Part shown: piece after piece, positions 10,801-22,004 of the stretch
How the letters are laid out: each line of letters starts with the position of its first letter
How positions within the stretch are numbered: the stretch's first letter is position 1
Assembly: GCF_028583425.1 (NCBI RefSeq)
Contig: NC_072791.1
Span: forward strand, 43,717,368-43,781,367
Direction of reading: 5' to 3'
Length of the DNA stretch: 64,000 bases
DNA from: Eublepharis macularius
Taxonomy: Eukaryota > Chordata > Lepidosauria > Squamata > Eublepharidae
Made by a program: the position numbers and the translations under genes
Notes under the pieces: generated by a model
Databases searched by the model: none
What the model saw: only the letters and a program-made list of their open reading frames with translations
What the model was told of the DNA's origin: nothing

Positions 10801-13120
10801 AATGGATACAAATTTTTTAAAAAATTCCACCTGTATCTTGTCTGTCAAGTCAAAATAGCTGTGTGAAAAAAGTTATACTTACCTCATAGTTAAGTATACT
10901 TATGGGGTAAGTATACTTAACTATGTAGGGTCACAAGTAAGAACTCTTTAGGGAACACAAAGCTTACATGTTACCAGCCAGTTAAATAAAACTTGTCTCT
11001 CCCTTTTACTGATTGTGGGTGGCTGAGGGAGGTTTACACAAATGAGGCACCAGAGAGAGTGTGGAATTTGGACAACCGTAAGTCCAGAGGGTAGGTAACT
11101 CAGAAGTCTTCCTCAGCTCTCTGTGCTGCTCCTTCTCTCGTCCCGTACATGCTGAACCGCCACAGTGACTTGAGCCAGTCACTCTCAGTTTAACCTGCCT
11201 GGCATGATTGTTGTGTGAGCATAAATGGAGAAAGGGGAACCATGTTCATTGCATTTGACTGCTTTGGAGGAAGGATGGGGTATCTAATTACACACCAGTT
11301 CCTACTGAATTTAAAAACCACTTGAGGCTGTAACCCTTTGATCGCTCACAAGTAAATATATCACATTGAAATCATTGGGGACTTCTGTGGATGGAGTTAC
11401 AAATTTAGATACCATGTTATTGTACATGTTAGAACTGTATGTATCCATGTATGCAACAGTTGCACATGCATTTGGGTAGCCACGGCCAATGGCAGCTTTT
11501 AAATGAGTGTAAACAGCAAGCAAACTAAATGCATTTTTAATTGGTACATATAGAAATATGGTTGTCACGTTACACAGAAGTGCTTTCTATGTGGAAAATG
11601 CATAATGTATGAAAAGGTCTTAAATAGGATTACAAAAATAGATAATTCCAGAAACTTTGATGCAGAAGTCCCTTGCCTTTTTTTTCTTCTTACTGAAAGT
11701 TTTGTGCTCAGGGTGATGTGCAGCACAAACTTGTTTATACTTACTTTGCTATTTGTAAAAGGCTCATAGAAAACAACACTCTTGTTAAATAACAGCTTAC
11801 CAGATTCTTCTGCCTGCCTGCCTGCTAGGTGATGCTGGTAATAGATGCTGCTGTGACCCATTTGGAGAACTTGCACCGTCTGGAGGAATACCTTGCCAAC
11901 TTGGGCAAGAAACACCAGGCAGTTGGCGTGAAGGTGGAGTCTTTTTCGGTAAGTTTTTTTTAATATGAATTTTTTTGCATATGCGTATTTGGAATTTAAA
12001 ATGGAAGCCGTTGCAATGAGTAGATTTTCTGTTCTTTGGGGCTGAGGCCTCAAAGAATGGTTTTTCTGCTTCTCACTTTGTGATTTTTGTCACTGTGGAG
12101 GGATTCCCTGTGGAATAATCGAGAGGAAAATTGAGTTATCTCGGGCAGCTATGAAGTTAGTGTGTCGTATTTGACTTATTTATTAGTTATTTATTTGCAG
12201 CTCACTCCAAAACAAATTTTCAAGTAGCTTCCAAAGAAAGTCACGTTAAAGATAATATAATGATTAAAAGTAGCAGAAGAAGTTTCGGTAAGACGAAAGA
12301 CCTAATAAACCTGATCGCTGGAGGTAGGTTTCATCTGTTTGTCTAATCATGACGGGTGATGTGAAAGTTCTCTACTTGAGACCCTCGAGAGCCACCATCT
12401 GTTAGAATAGGCAATACTGCCAGTGATAGACCAACAGTCTGGCTCAGAAGGATTCCTGCGTTCGTGTGTATGTGTGAGATAGTAATGGCAGAACAGGGGC
12501 GGCCTTAACCAGTCAGCAACAGGGGCAGCTACCCCAGGCCCTGTGCTGGAGGGAGGCCAACCTCCCACAGCCCCACCTTCTGATGGGAGTGTGTGGAAAA
12601 GAGCAGGCTTCCTCCACTTGCACTTGTCCTGTCTGGGGCTTGGGACATCCACTCGCATCTCCTCTTCTGGCTCTTGAGACATCTACCTCAGCAGTGACAA
12701 GTTGTGCCTGCCCTGCCCGGGGCTCAGGCAGCTGGCCTCCAGTGGTGGCTCCCAGCCACCTCATCCAGGGTAAGGGCTGCCCTTTGCTTGACCCCGGCAG
12801 AGGAGGGCTGTGGGTGGCAGCGGCAGTGATTCTGGGGCCCCATCCTGGATTTTTGCCCAAGGCCTAAGAATCATTAAGACCACCGCTGCAGTAGAAGGCT
12901 GGCCACCTCTCCTTCCCTCCCAGGTTCTGCCTTCTGCTCACTTGCTCTGTTTCTTCTGTGTTTTGGTTTGCAGACTGTGGGAGAATCCTTGCTGTATATG
13001 CTGGAGAAATGTCACGGTCCTGCCTTCAACTTGAATGTCCGTGAAGCCTGGACCAAGCTGTACGGCGCTGTGGTGAAAGCCATGAGCTGCGGCTGGGATG
13101 TTCTGAGGAAGGTGGAATAG
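4759..13120 (+). CDS. NGB: Neuroglobin, four coding exons, 160 aa
   Basis: Neuroglobin is a hexacoordinate haem globin of neurons and retina that binds O2, NO and CO in the cytosol. Coding exons are 4759-4862, 10623-10734, 11829-11948 and 12974-13120. Introns have phases 2, 0 and 0, matching the neuroglobin positions B12.2, E11.0 and G7.0. Residues seen: Phe33 (B10), Phe47 (CD1), distal His69 (E7), Val73 (E11), proximal His101 (F8), and the CD-loop cysteines 51 and 60 plus Cys125. Human NGB is 151 aa; this protein has five extra residues at the N terminus and a longer C terminus ending DVLRKVE. The start codon chosen gives the best fit to known neuroglobins. Its tail-to-tail neighbour is TMEM63C. 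No frame break or missing key residue was found. Cytoglobin is excluded by length and sequence. Confidence 0.97.
4871..4894 (+). repeat. GGGGCC hexanucleotide tract beside the NGB exon 1 donor
   Basis: Three perfect GGGGCC units (4875-4892) preceded by GGCC and followed by GC lie eight bases after the donor GT. Such a tract can form a G-quadruplex in the nascent RNA. It resembles in kind the hexanucleotide of C9orf72, but is very short. Confidence 0.85.
5225..5318 (-). mobile_element. Fold-back element, family F, copy 2 (partial)
   Basis: Contains AGTCTAGTAGCACCTATAAG, then TGCTACTGGACTCTTGCTC, then AACACGGCTACCCATCCTGA. The last is the reverse complement of the family start (GATGGGTAGCCGTGTT). 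It lies in NGB intron 1; borders are approximate. Confidence 0.55.
5367..5381 (+). repeat. Poly-G tract
   Basis: A run of 15 G in NGB intron 1. A similar G run occurs near 7178. Confidence 0.9.
5867..6075 (-). mobile_element. tRNA-derived SINE, type A
   Basis: Read on the - strand it starts with a GGCCATGGCACAGCGG-like A-box region, passes through a B-box-like stretch and GCATCTCCAGCTG, and ends near AAGGCAGCTTCATGTG. It lies in NGB intron 1. Confidence 0.7.
7411..7422. repeat. (TA)n microsatellite in NGB intron 1
   Basis: A short TATATATATATA run. GT/CA-rich stretches lie nearby (7160-7195 and 7547-7576). Confidence 0.7.
7441..7525 (+). mobile_element. tRNA-derived SINE, type A, partial
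   Basis: Shows GGTCCCAGGTTCAATC (box B region), GCATCTCCAATTAAAAGGAT and the start of the downstream body; the rest is missing. Confidence 0.55.
8480..8565 (+). mobile_element. tRNA-derived SINE, type A, 3' part only
   Basis: The stretch with ACTAGATGGATCTGATCT and the tail GGCGATTTCCTATG resembles the 3' end of type A copies. It is old and has no 5' part. Confidence 0.3.
9243..9505 (-). mobile_element. tRNA-derived or MIR-like SINE, type B, with LINE-like tail
   Basis: On the - strand it reads GTGTAGCTGTTAAGAGTGGC, then a ligand of box B type, GGGTGACCTTGGGTCAGTCA, ACCTCACAGGTTG, and a tail with ATTATTATTG repeats. It lies in NGB intron 1. Confidence 0.65.
9575..9645 (+). mobile_element. 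LINE or SINE 3' tail (CR1/L2-like)
   Basis: GTAAGCCACCTCAAGCAGG is followed by AAATATCTTAAATAAATAAT, the familiar 3' end of CR1/L2-type elements. Similar tails occur at 45563-45628, 56325-56395 and 58950-59005. Confidence 0.5.
10623..10734 (+). CDS. NGB: NGB coding exon 2
   Basis: Begins with the last base of Arg35 and ends at Lys72. It carries Phe47 (CD1), Cys51, Cys60 and the distal His69 (E7). The acceptor is TTTCAG and the donor GTGAGA. Confidence 0.96.
10885..10925. repeat. Perfect 18-bp inverted repeat
   Basis: CATAGTTAAGTATACTTA at 10885-10902 and its exact reverse complement at 10908-10925 are separated by TGGGG. It is 150 bp after the NGB exon 2 donor. Each arm also contains the palindrome AAGTATACTT. 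Confidence 0.95.
11829..11948 (+). CDS. NGB: NGB coding exon 3
   Basis: Residues 73-112, phase 0 at both ends. It starts at Val73 (E11) and includes the proximal haem ligand His101 (F8). The acceptor is CTGCTAG and the donor GTAAGT. Confidence 0.96.
12974..13120 (+). CDS. NGB: NGB coding exon 4
   Basis: Residues 113-160 and the TAG stop at 13118-13120. It encodes the end of helix G and helix H, with Cys125. The C-terminal DVLRKVE replaces the shorter DGE end recalled for human. Confidence 0.96.
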   Translation, partial: TVGESLLYMLEKCHGPAFNLNVREAWTKLYGAVVKAMSCGWDVLRKVE

Positions 13121-13730
13121 GTCTGGAAGAGAACATGTGGGCTCTGGCTGTTTGTCTTTGGGAATAGATTGGAGGAGAGAGCAAGCTCGCCTTTCCAGTT
13201 TGGTGTGCTTCAGAGTAATCTCCGCCTCTCTCTCTCTCTGTTGTTTACTTTCACATTTCCCATCTCCCTTGCGATAATGTGATTTTACTCCTAAATTTCA
13301 GTGTAGCTGTTCCAGAGGTCTGTTTTCAGGGGGCAGAGGAGAGCCAGGCTGGAATCATAACCATCAGAGATGCTGACTGCAGCAGGTTTCCCGCCAAAAG
13401 GCCTGTTATAACTCTTTGTTCCCCATCTCCTTATAAAGAGTAATTATAAAAAAATTGGCACAGAGAAGTTATTCCACCAGCTATTCCCTCAGAGTCCAAG
13501 AGTGTTTCAGTTAAGTTAATCAACAGTGGGTGCTTTCCCTTGTGATTATCTAAGCAATGTAGCTTTTTATTTTTGAAGTGGGTGAAGTCTACTATAAGGC
13601 TGCTCTTGCTATGTCTGAATTGCTAGCAGGTGGAATTTTAAAATGTTTGGCCACAGGGGAAAACTTGGAAATGTAGCCGCTGCCTATTCCTTGGGTGTGA
13701 AAATAAAGCTTTGTCCTGAAATTGATGACA
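13121..13730 (+). other. NGB: Probable NGB 3' UTR
   Basis: Unique, non-repetitive sequence between the stop codon and the first good AATAAA. The length of about 600 nt is plausible for this gene, but the end is not proven. Confidence 0.5.
13702..13707 (+). promoter_or_regulatory. NGB: Candidate poly(A) signal of NGB
   Basis: An AATAAA hexamer about 580 bp past the stop, followed by T/G-rich sequence (GCTTTGTCCTG). Later signals cannot be excluded. Confidence 0.45.
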
Positions 13731-14489
13731 GTTGAAGCTTTGTCCTGGATAAAGCTTCCAAAATTCATCCTGGTTGCTGACCAGCAAGAGTGTCTGTGGC
13801 ACGCAATTCATTTCTGGGCAACTGGGTGATGTACATACAACTATCATTCTTCCCATGGCCTTTAGGGGCTTATAGAATCCTTTTAGCTTTTCTCAGATTT
13901 GAAGTAACGATGTAGCCCTTGTTCTTGACTGTGGACAGTATCTTTGAAAACTGGGAACGAGAAAAAGGATTTTTAAAGGAAAGTTTGAAACATTTAAACT
14001 GGTTAAAGTAACTTCTCTTTTGGCTGAAGCAGATGGTTCCATAGGAGAATTCTGAGGGGCAAGTAGGGTCTGATTGTGTGAGGGGGGGGGGATGTGGCTG
14101 GCTTTTTCATTCAGTCTGCCCCAGTTCTCTTCCTTCCTACAGCCCCCATCTCACATGGCTTTTGTCCACGCAGCTCATATGATCTCCAGCTTAACCTCTA
14201 TGGATGGTCAAAGGATGCTTTCCCTCCCTTTTTCACCAGAGGAAAAATTGGTTGGATCTCACCCAGTGGCTTGTTTTCCACATGATAAAGTTTGTTTTGT
14301 TTTGTATCTGTTGTCCTTCCCCCTAACCCATCAATACCAAAGACCCATAGCAAACTCTTGATAGAGTTACTGATGTTTTCTGAGTTCCCCACAAGTCACC
14401 TGTCTGTGTTTCATACGTCAATAACAAGCTAAAAGCCAAATTATACACCTGTGATTGGATCCTCCAAGATTTTTAACATTAAAAAGCAG

Positions 14490-14688
14490 CTGGGGAGGGA
14501 CTGTGGTTCAGTGGAAGAGCCTCTTTTTGGCACGCAGAAGGTCCCAGGTTCAGTTCCTAGCATCTCCCACTAAAACTAATAGGCAACAGGTGGTTTGGAA
14601 GGTCCTGGAGAGCCATTGCCAGTCTGAGCAGACAGTCCTGACCTTGATGGACCAGTGGTTGGATTCAGCATAAGGCAGCTTCATGTGG
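14490..14688 (+). mobile_element. tRNA-derived SINE, type A, near full length
   Basis: It runs GGGGAGGGACTGTGGTTCAG (A-box part), GGTCCCAGGTTCAGTTCC (B box), GCATCTCC, GTCCTGGAGAGCCATTGCC, and the 3' end ATAAGGCAGCTTCATGTG. This is the clearest copy of the type in the window. Confidence 0.8.
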
Positions 14689-14884
14689 GGGAGGCCATGG
14701 ATTTGGCCTGGAGCATAACGCACCGGGAGGTGGATTTAAACCGCCCCCACGTCATTTTCTTAATAGAGGGCTACATTGTAGATGGCTACTACATAATAGG
14801 GGGGAAAGGGAAAGGCACCGCATGGATCTACTGTGGTTAAAAGAAGATCTGGAGAACAGTTTCTTTTGGGGAAATAATTAATTC

Positions 14885-14955
14885 CCCCCAGTCCCCCCCC
14901 CACACCCCACACACACACCCCACACACACCCCTCCCCACCCCCACCCCCACACAC
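14885..14955. repeat. C-rich / (CA)n low-complexity tract
   Basis: Alternating C runs and CACACA blocks. The complementary strand is G-rich, with several runs of five or more G, so it could form G-quadruplexes. Confidence 0.85.
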
Positions 14956-15912
14956 GGAAGTAAGCATCCTTGGGTTCCAAGAAAGGTGGGGATATACATT
15001 AGCACGTCTACTCTGTTCATGGAGCTTACTCTCAGGTAAAGGTGCATTGGTTGCATCCTGCATGTGACTGGCCCTGTAGGGAAACAGGAGGCTGTTTTCC
15101 ACTCCTGATCGTGCATTTCGTTCCTTAATGTGTGAAAGCGCCTACTGTATTGTGTAAATAATGCAGTCTGTGTTAGTCTGATTTAGTGTTGCATTAAATT
15201 ATCTTTTATGGGGGAGTAAACTGTCCTTGTTCCCCCTTTTGGGGAAAGTGAATACTTGGTGCAGTCTCTGTGATACACTTTGTCCTTGGGAGCCTTTAGA
15301 GGTGATCAACAGTTATTTTGATTGGTTGAAAAATTGCACAGCTAGGATTACTGATCCTCCTCCTGTTATTCTTGGAATGGGGGCTGCAATTCAAGTGGTG
15401 AGCCTTCTGCCTTGTGTTGTTTGCCAGTATGAGCCCTTCCTCTGAAACTTTATTTTAGTGGAGAAACTGAGAGTAGATCTAGCTGCTGTTCAGAGCAATC
15501 TAGATTTGGAAGAATCCTGAAAGTGTGACGTCCTTGACGTTTACATAGTTATGGAGAGGCAGACAGTTCTTACTATTATGTCCCTATGCTAGTTTTTAAA
15601 GCAGAGATTGAATATCTTATTAAAATGGAGGACAGGAGAATGACAAATCACTTTGGGTTCCCATTGAGCGGGGGGAAGGGGGGTATACACGTAAATAAAT
15701 TAGGACAGGGCATGAACAGCAAATATTGTAGTCCACTGTGATCAGAATTGGAATGGAGTTGGATATAACAGTGGAGCACAATTGCAGGCTCAAACCACTT
15801 CCTTCACACCTTTGTCATGTGTGCCAGGCCCCCCTTTTCCCCGCATCTCCTCCCCAAGCAGCTTGGGGTCTATTAGAAATAGTGGAAGAAAGTACTATCA
15901 AGGCTGACTTAG

Positions 15913-16091
15913 GGCAATCTCGTAGGATTTTCAAGGCAAGTGACAAACAGAGCTGGCTTGCCATTGCCTGCCGCTGCATAAGGACCCTAGACTTTCTTGA
16001 TGGTCTCTTATCCAAGCCCTAATCAAGGCCAATCCTGCTTAGTTTCTATGATCAGAAGAGATTGGGTTAGCTTGAGCCATCCAGGTCCTAG
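15913..16091 (-). mobile_element. 5S-rRNA-derived SINE
   Basis: The - strand reads CCCAATCTCTTCTGATCATA, GAAACTAAGCAGGATTGGCC and TGATTAGGGCTTGGATAAGA. These correspond to the internal control region of 5S rRNA (GATCTCGGAAGCTAAGCAGG and so on). They are followed by GGCAGGCAATGGCAAGCC, CTTGCCTTGAAAATCC and TACGAGATTGCC, the body of this SINE class. Confidence 0.8.
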
Positions 16092-19000
16092 TAGAAATTA
16101 TGTTGTGAGATTTTTAGTGCCCAGTCATTAACTGGTTTGTCGTAAGAAAGCCTTTTGATTAGACCAACATACCAGCTTTTAGTGCATTTTTTCCTACTGC
16201 TTGTGAAAAAGAGACTCCTGCACACACACAACCACACTATATGTATCAGTGCGGGGGGGGGGTTTGGGGTTGGGCAGGGCTTAAATTGGGGCCAATAGTT
16301 TTGTCTTTTGACATTATAAATGCGTGTTAACTCGTGGGTTCATAACCATTGCACTTATGTCTGCATCCTCAGACAGCAGGTGAGGAGATGAGCCTATTCT
16401 CCAGCTTGTATTGGCCTGACTATAATTGAGGACTCGCACAAGCGAACTCTTCTTTAAAAAATATCCCCGCAGTTTGAAGCTAGTGGGTCAGGGAGAAGGA
16501 TTCTAGCCTGGCTTTTTCCCTGGTGTGCAGAGCCTCTTCATAGCTCTTTAACTCTTTTGTTCTTTCATGCCATATTTTGGCGAATTGTTAAACATTTTTT
16601 AAAACTGTTCTTGGTGTGTCTCAGACTGTTTTTGTAATGCTTTTACACGTTATGCCTTTTATGCAATGTAAAATGTTATATTTCATCCACTGGAAAAGTG
16701 ATGTTGTTTTGTTCTTTGGGTATGACAACTTACTCCCATGTTCTTGGATCAGCTGTGTCTTGTTCATTGCACCAGATGAAATGCTGTCTTCTTCTTGCTG
16801 TCCTCGATGAGAAGGGAAAAAGAAACTACTATGTTGGGCTAGGCTCTGGTAATTTTTGGAGTTTTTCAGAAGGTAAAATACCCCAGGCATGATGTCTGCT
16901 GCCACAGCAGCACCGGGATGGGGAAAACTATACCTGGTGAAATTGTTCTTGTAGGTACTGGACCTAGTAACTGGATGCTGCCTGTATGTCCTGTACTTTT
17001 CCAAGGCCATAGGAGGATGGTGAATAGATGAACCTTAAAATAACACTAAATTCAGGGATCAGGATCTTTATAAAGAAATGTATGTATAAGCAGAACCAGT
17101 TGACATAAGGTGAAGTTGTGACTCAAGCCCTAAGGAACATTTGTCGTCACCTTGCAGTTCTAAAGAAAAGCTTAAAACATTAATTAAAGGAAGTGTTCCT
17201 TATTGCAGAATACCGCAGAAATAGGAGGAGATAGGAAAGGTCAGGTTCTAGTCAAGAATTTGTGCTAGCTTTACAAGGGCTGATGGATTGGGTCCCAAGC
17301 ACAGCAGCTGTTTGGTTAGCTCTGTGAGTGCAACGCATCAGAACACTGGTTGCAGGAACACTTGCCAGCGTTATATGACCCTCCCCTTTGGGCATGCTAA
17401 TGGAGATATAAAAGGTTTGGGCTTGGAATTGCTGGGCGGAGGCAGGACTGGCAACTTGGACATGTCTCAGCCTCTCAGAAACATGGGTTTTAGCCCCCTT
17501 TTCTGTGCCTTTCTCAAAGGAAGCCGTTGGTTCCCCTCAACAGCTTTAATCCTAGGATTGCTGGAGCTTTCGTTACCATTTCTTCTCTGTTGTCTTTGTG
17601 TCTGCTAGGATTGTTGCTTTAACAATCTAGTTTTGTGGGAGCTCCAATTTCCATGGTTACAGAAGCAGGAGTTTGCCAGGGCAGATGGTTGCCTATAACA
17701 GCAGCAGCAGGTAGCCCTTTCTTATTGGCCACATATGATGGGAATTGGCATGCTGGCTGGGAGCAAAGTAACGGAAGAGATTATGATGTGTGTGTGTGTA
17801 TTATACAGAGCTATATATTACACAGAAATATGTATTATTTAGACATGTGCTGCACTAGCTATAATCTGTTTTGATCAAGAAGCTGAGATCTGTCATAAAA
17901 ATATTTTTTAAAAAGGAGATCCCTGCTGCCTCAGACCTGTTGTGCCCCACCTACTCCAGCGTCCTTTTTCACATAGGCGCCTAACAGTTGAGGGCCAGTG
18001 AACAGGCATAGAGGCCAAGCAAGGCCTTTCTCTGCGGTTGCCTCCTAGCACTGGCATTCAAAGGTCTGTTGCATCTGAATGTGGAGGTGGCTAGAAGCCA
18101 TTGATAGAAAGGGTTGTATGATTGCCATTTGGGGACAGCGCAGCTGGGGCGTTGGACATGCAGACGGAAAGGTTGCTGCTATTGAGTACTTCATCTTTGG
18201 TGATGTAGCTCCAGCAGGTTACATGCTAGACCTAGCCCTCATGCTGAGTAAGAGCTGGTTTCTCATAATCCGTGTTTAATGCTGATTTATGGGCTTGCTA
18301 TTCTGATTGACTAGCTATAGGGTTTTTTCAATGCGCATCATAAGCAGTGGGGGGAAGAGAAGTTACATGCCCCCCTCTGGTTAGACATGTCCTCTTCCAT
18401 CCTAGTCCATTTATTCAGTAGACTTTCAGGAGCACCAGTATCCTTGGAAGAGACACCTTAGCCTCACCAGGATTTGTTTCAGGCTTCTTCGAGCAAACAG
18501 ACCTGACGTTCTTAAGCTTTTCCCCTCAGTACTAGCAAGTGCTCAAAATTGCATTGGATGAAAAGAGAAGAAAGGCTTCTCAGCATTCTAACACAAGGCA
18601 GGGTTCGTGTTAGCATTACTCTCTGCGTAAACATGGTGCAGCGCAACCCCCCCAGGCACCAGCTGGGTGAAGTAACTTTATTCAAGGCACGATCATAGCA
18701 ATAAATATAACAAGAAGATACAGAACTCTGGCACATTCCTAGAGGGCAACAACCAAGGGAAAGAAAAGAAACCAGAACCCCGTGCCCCCTCCCAGTCAAG
18801 CCACCATACCTACTCACAGGCACTTTGTCTCCATGAAAGAGAGACAGGTGGGAAAGAAGGGCTTGAGGTTTGCTTGAGGTTAGCCTATTCACGTGCTAAA
18901 ATGATTTCACAGGCCACAGGAGGAACGTTAGGAGCAGTTGCTCACCCTACATTACTGGACAGGATCACCCTTGGAACCAGGCAGCCATTGCCAGAATAGA

Positions 19001-19097
19001 CAAGATGGAAAATCTCATGTGTGCAGATGGGCAAAACTTTTACTGGATTCTGTGCTGCATCATTAGGTAGGTTGCCCCATGTGGGTGAGAACACTTC

Positions 19098-19305
19098 TGT
19101 GTGGAATACTGGTTAGAGAGCTGAACTGGAAGAGCTCTGGGTTCAGTTCACTTGCCTGAAAATTACTGGGTGATCTTAGGCCAGTCATTCACTCTCTGCC
19201 TCGCCTACCTCATGGGCTTGTTGGCAGGATAGAATGGAAGCCAGGAGAGCATGTACGCTGCTCCCAGCTTCCTGGAGAAAGGGTGGGATTAAAATGTTCT
19301 AAAAA
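19098..19305 (+). mobile_element. tRNA-derived SINE, type B
   Basis: Contains GAATACTGGTTAGAGAGC, TGGGTTCAGTTCACTTGCC, TGGGTGATCTTAGGCCAGTC, TCGCCTACCTCATGGG and a tail with GGAGAAAGGGTGGGAT. Confidence 0.65.
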
Positions 19306-20077
19306 TAGCTACATCTTGCCTACCTCTGCCTCTTCTGACGAGCGGTAGTCCAGATCCCATCCCACCCCCTGAAATTAGCTACGGCCCTAAAGTTTATCAT
19401 TCTGGCAGACCTGGCAGCTTGCCTAGCACTTCCACCTGTCTGTGGTAAGGACGATGGCTAGCTCTGACCTGTAGGAAATTTTTAAAGAAGTCCAGCACAG
19501 GAAAAAGGAGAGGCATACCTGGATAATGCAACTTGGTTCATGGCCTGTGTGTGTGTGTGTCCATCCACCCACACAACAAAATCCTGTGACTTCCTCAGAA
19601 CTAAGCCAGCCCCACTTGCATTCAGTGTGACTTCCTGCCATGTAAACGTGCATAGGATTGCAGCTTCCAAGTATTGATACAGTATTTGGAGGAACCACCC
19701 GAGTCATACAAGAACATCAGATCTCTTCCCTGACATAGTACAAAACAGTCATGAAATGCTCCATCACTATTCTCAGACTTTCAAAGGATGCGCTTTAGGG
19801 AGAGCATGATTGGCTGATACATGGCAGCATATATGCTAAAACATTATTTGATTCAGTAATCTGATACCAAGTGTTGCTCAAGGGTAGTAAAAGTCCTCAA
19901 AAGCTGTATGAAAGGCAGGTGAATATACATCCATAAAATGAGGACGCTGAGCATCATAAAGCCTGGTAGAATCTAGAGTTAATTTGGCCAGTTCTGGGGG
20001 GAAAGTCTACCTTGATTTCACTCTGCCATTTTTGTAACCATGTGTTCTAACCTACAACAGTCTTTACATACATGCAA

Positions 20078-20096
20078 ACACACACACACACACACT
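20078..20096. repeat. (CA)n microsatellite
   Basis: A run of about nine CA units in the intergenic region. Confidence 0.85.
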
Positions 20097-20390
20097 CACC
20101 AAGGATAATCCTGGCACCTTCGTATCACAACGACAAGTGATATTTGTGGAAGAAAATCACTAAAATGAGTAGGATGCCATCTTCAGAGGATACAGAGTCT
20201 GCAGAAGTCATTGACCATCTCATTGTGAAACCAAAACACCAAGAGTTAAAACTACTATTCATGTGTCTCCCACTTTGGACGCTTAACAATTCCCCACCAG
20301 AGATAAAAGATAAGTTGCCTCCCTTGAAACTCCACAGAGTTCAGTAAGTATGTGGAATTAGTTTTCACTTATCTGACTATTGATTTAAAA

Positions 20391-20585
20391 CACCAGCCAT
20401 GGCTTAGTGGTAGAGCATCTGCTTTGCACGCAGAAGGGCCCAAATTCAACCACTGGCATCTAGGTAAAAGGACCAAACAGTAGGAAATGTAAAAGACTTT
20501 GACCTGCACTCCTGGACAATGGCTGCCACTCTAAATGGACAATACTGACCTAGATGGAGCAACGGCTTGGTGGAAGGCAGCTTTT
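20391..20585 (+). mobile_element. tRNA-derived SINE, type A
   Basis: The head GCCATGGCTTAGTGGTAGAG looks like a tRNA A-box region. It is followed by CTGCTTTGCACGCAGAAGG, a diverged B box, CAATACTGACCTAGATGGA and an AAGGCAGCTT end. Confidence 0.75.
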
Positions 20586-22004
20586 TCAGTTAAGTCCCTG
20601 CTTTTCTTCCTCTATTAGACCCCTCATTTGCTTAGTTCTTAGAATGAGGTTTATAAATGGCATGTTTCTTGCTATGGGCACAGCACAATGCAGCTTTGTC
20701 AAATGAAGTGTGCCACTGATAGGACACCTACTGTTTCTTCCGTGAAAAGTGACACGCAGTTCTGCAGAATCTTCCACATTCACAGCTGAGGGGACCTGAG
20801 TGGTGAAAGAGAATACGGCTTTGCATAGTTAAGGCTGAGGTTCAGTTCCCAGTTAGAAAGACCTCATGATTACAAAATGTCTAGATAAGCTTACATATTC
20901 ACGACTTTGTGCACATACATGGCATTCACACAGCAAAATACAAGTGTCTCCTTTGATCAGATTTCTATACTTGTATGCTAATTCCTACCTGAAAATACTT
21001 TCCAGAAAGTTTATTGTACTACATAAAACTGGGAAGAGTGCTCTGAATTCTGGAGAACTATCAGTTCGTACTAGGCTAGAGCAGGGAAACCTACAGCAGG
21101 GAAATTTAAAAACAGTTCATCAGCTGCCTGGCGACTAAACATTCATTCCTTTGTGTGCAATTCAGTCAACAGGCTTTTGGGATAGGATGAACAACAGCCC
21201 TCCATCCTCTGCAACCAAAGCAGAGTGGCCAATCTAGTGCCTTTCATTTTCCTGTGGTCCTTAACATTAGCAAAAGCAGCAATGTAGTACCCCATGCCAT
21301 CTTACGCTTTTAAGAAACAAACCAAGCTTTGGTATACTGGCAGCTAGCATTGGGTCATTTCACAGGACCAAGAATGGCAATTGAACCTATAAATGCTACT
21401 TTCAATCAGTCCTTGATGAGGCTGTGTCAATTTAGTAAGAACACACACCTGAGAAAAATGTGTGAATTTATTTTAAGCTATAAAAGAATAACTCAAGGGA
21501 AATAACATTACCACCACCACTACGGAAGGACACTGTTCTTTGATTTTAAGGAGGCAAGCCTGTTTATACAACTTGGCTTTTGAGCTCCTCATGGTATGAA
21601 ACCATTCAGCTGAGTTAGGTCAAAATTTCAACGGATAACTTAATTATTAATTGGTGATACAGCCACCAAGTTATCTGTAACATCTTGCCACGAAGTGAGA
21701 ATTTTACCATTCATCTGCTTCTGTTTATCCAGTTTAGAGGGCATGGTAAAATTTCCACAGCGGCTGACAAGTCATTAGAAGGATTCACTTACCAGTTCAA
21801 CTCCATTTTCTGTTCCGCATGTTAAAGGCAGCTACACTTTAAAGTAGTTGTGTTATGTCAGTGTCCAGGCTGGGTTAGTTGGAAGGATCTAACATCTTAA
21901 TAATTCAAGTTAACATCCTGATTTACAGCAGTGTTTTACTTGGAAAAAATTTCCATTGCCTTTAATAGGATTTATTTCAAGGTATGTATTTTGGGTCCTG
22001 GCCT

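Noticed and set aside
17288-17608. 106-codon frame on the + strand preceded near 17408 by GATATAAAAGG
   Set aside because: No recognisable domain, no splice context or conservation evidence; the TATA-like phrase lies inside the frame.
18640-18900. LTR-like stretch with GAATAAAGTTACTTCACC on the - strand
   Set aside because: Only the poly(A)-signal-like phrase resembles an LTR; ends and target duplication could not be defined.
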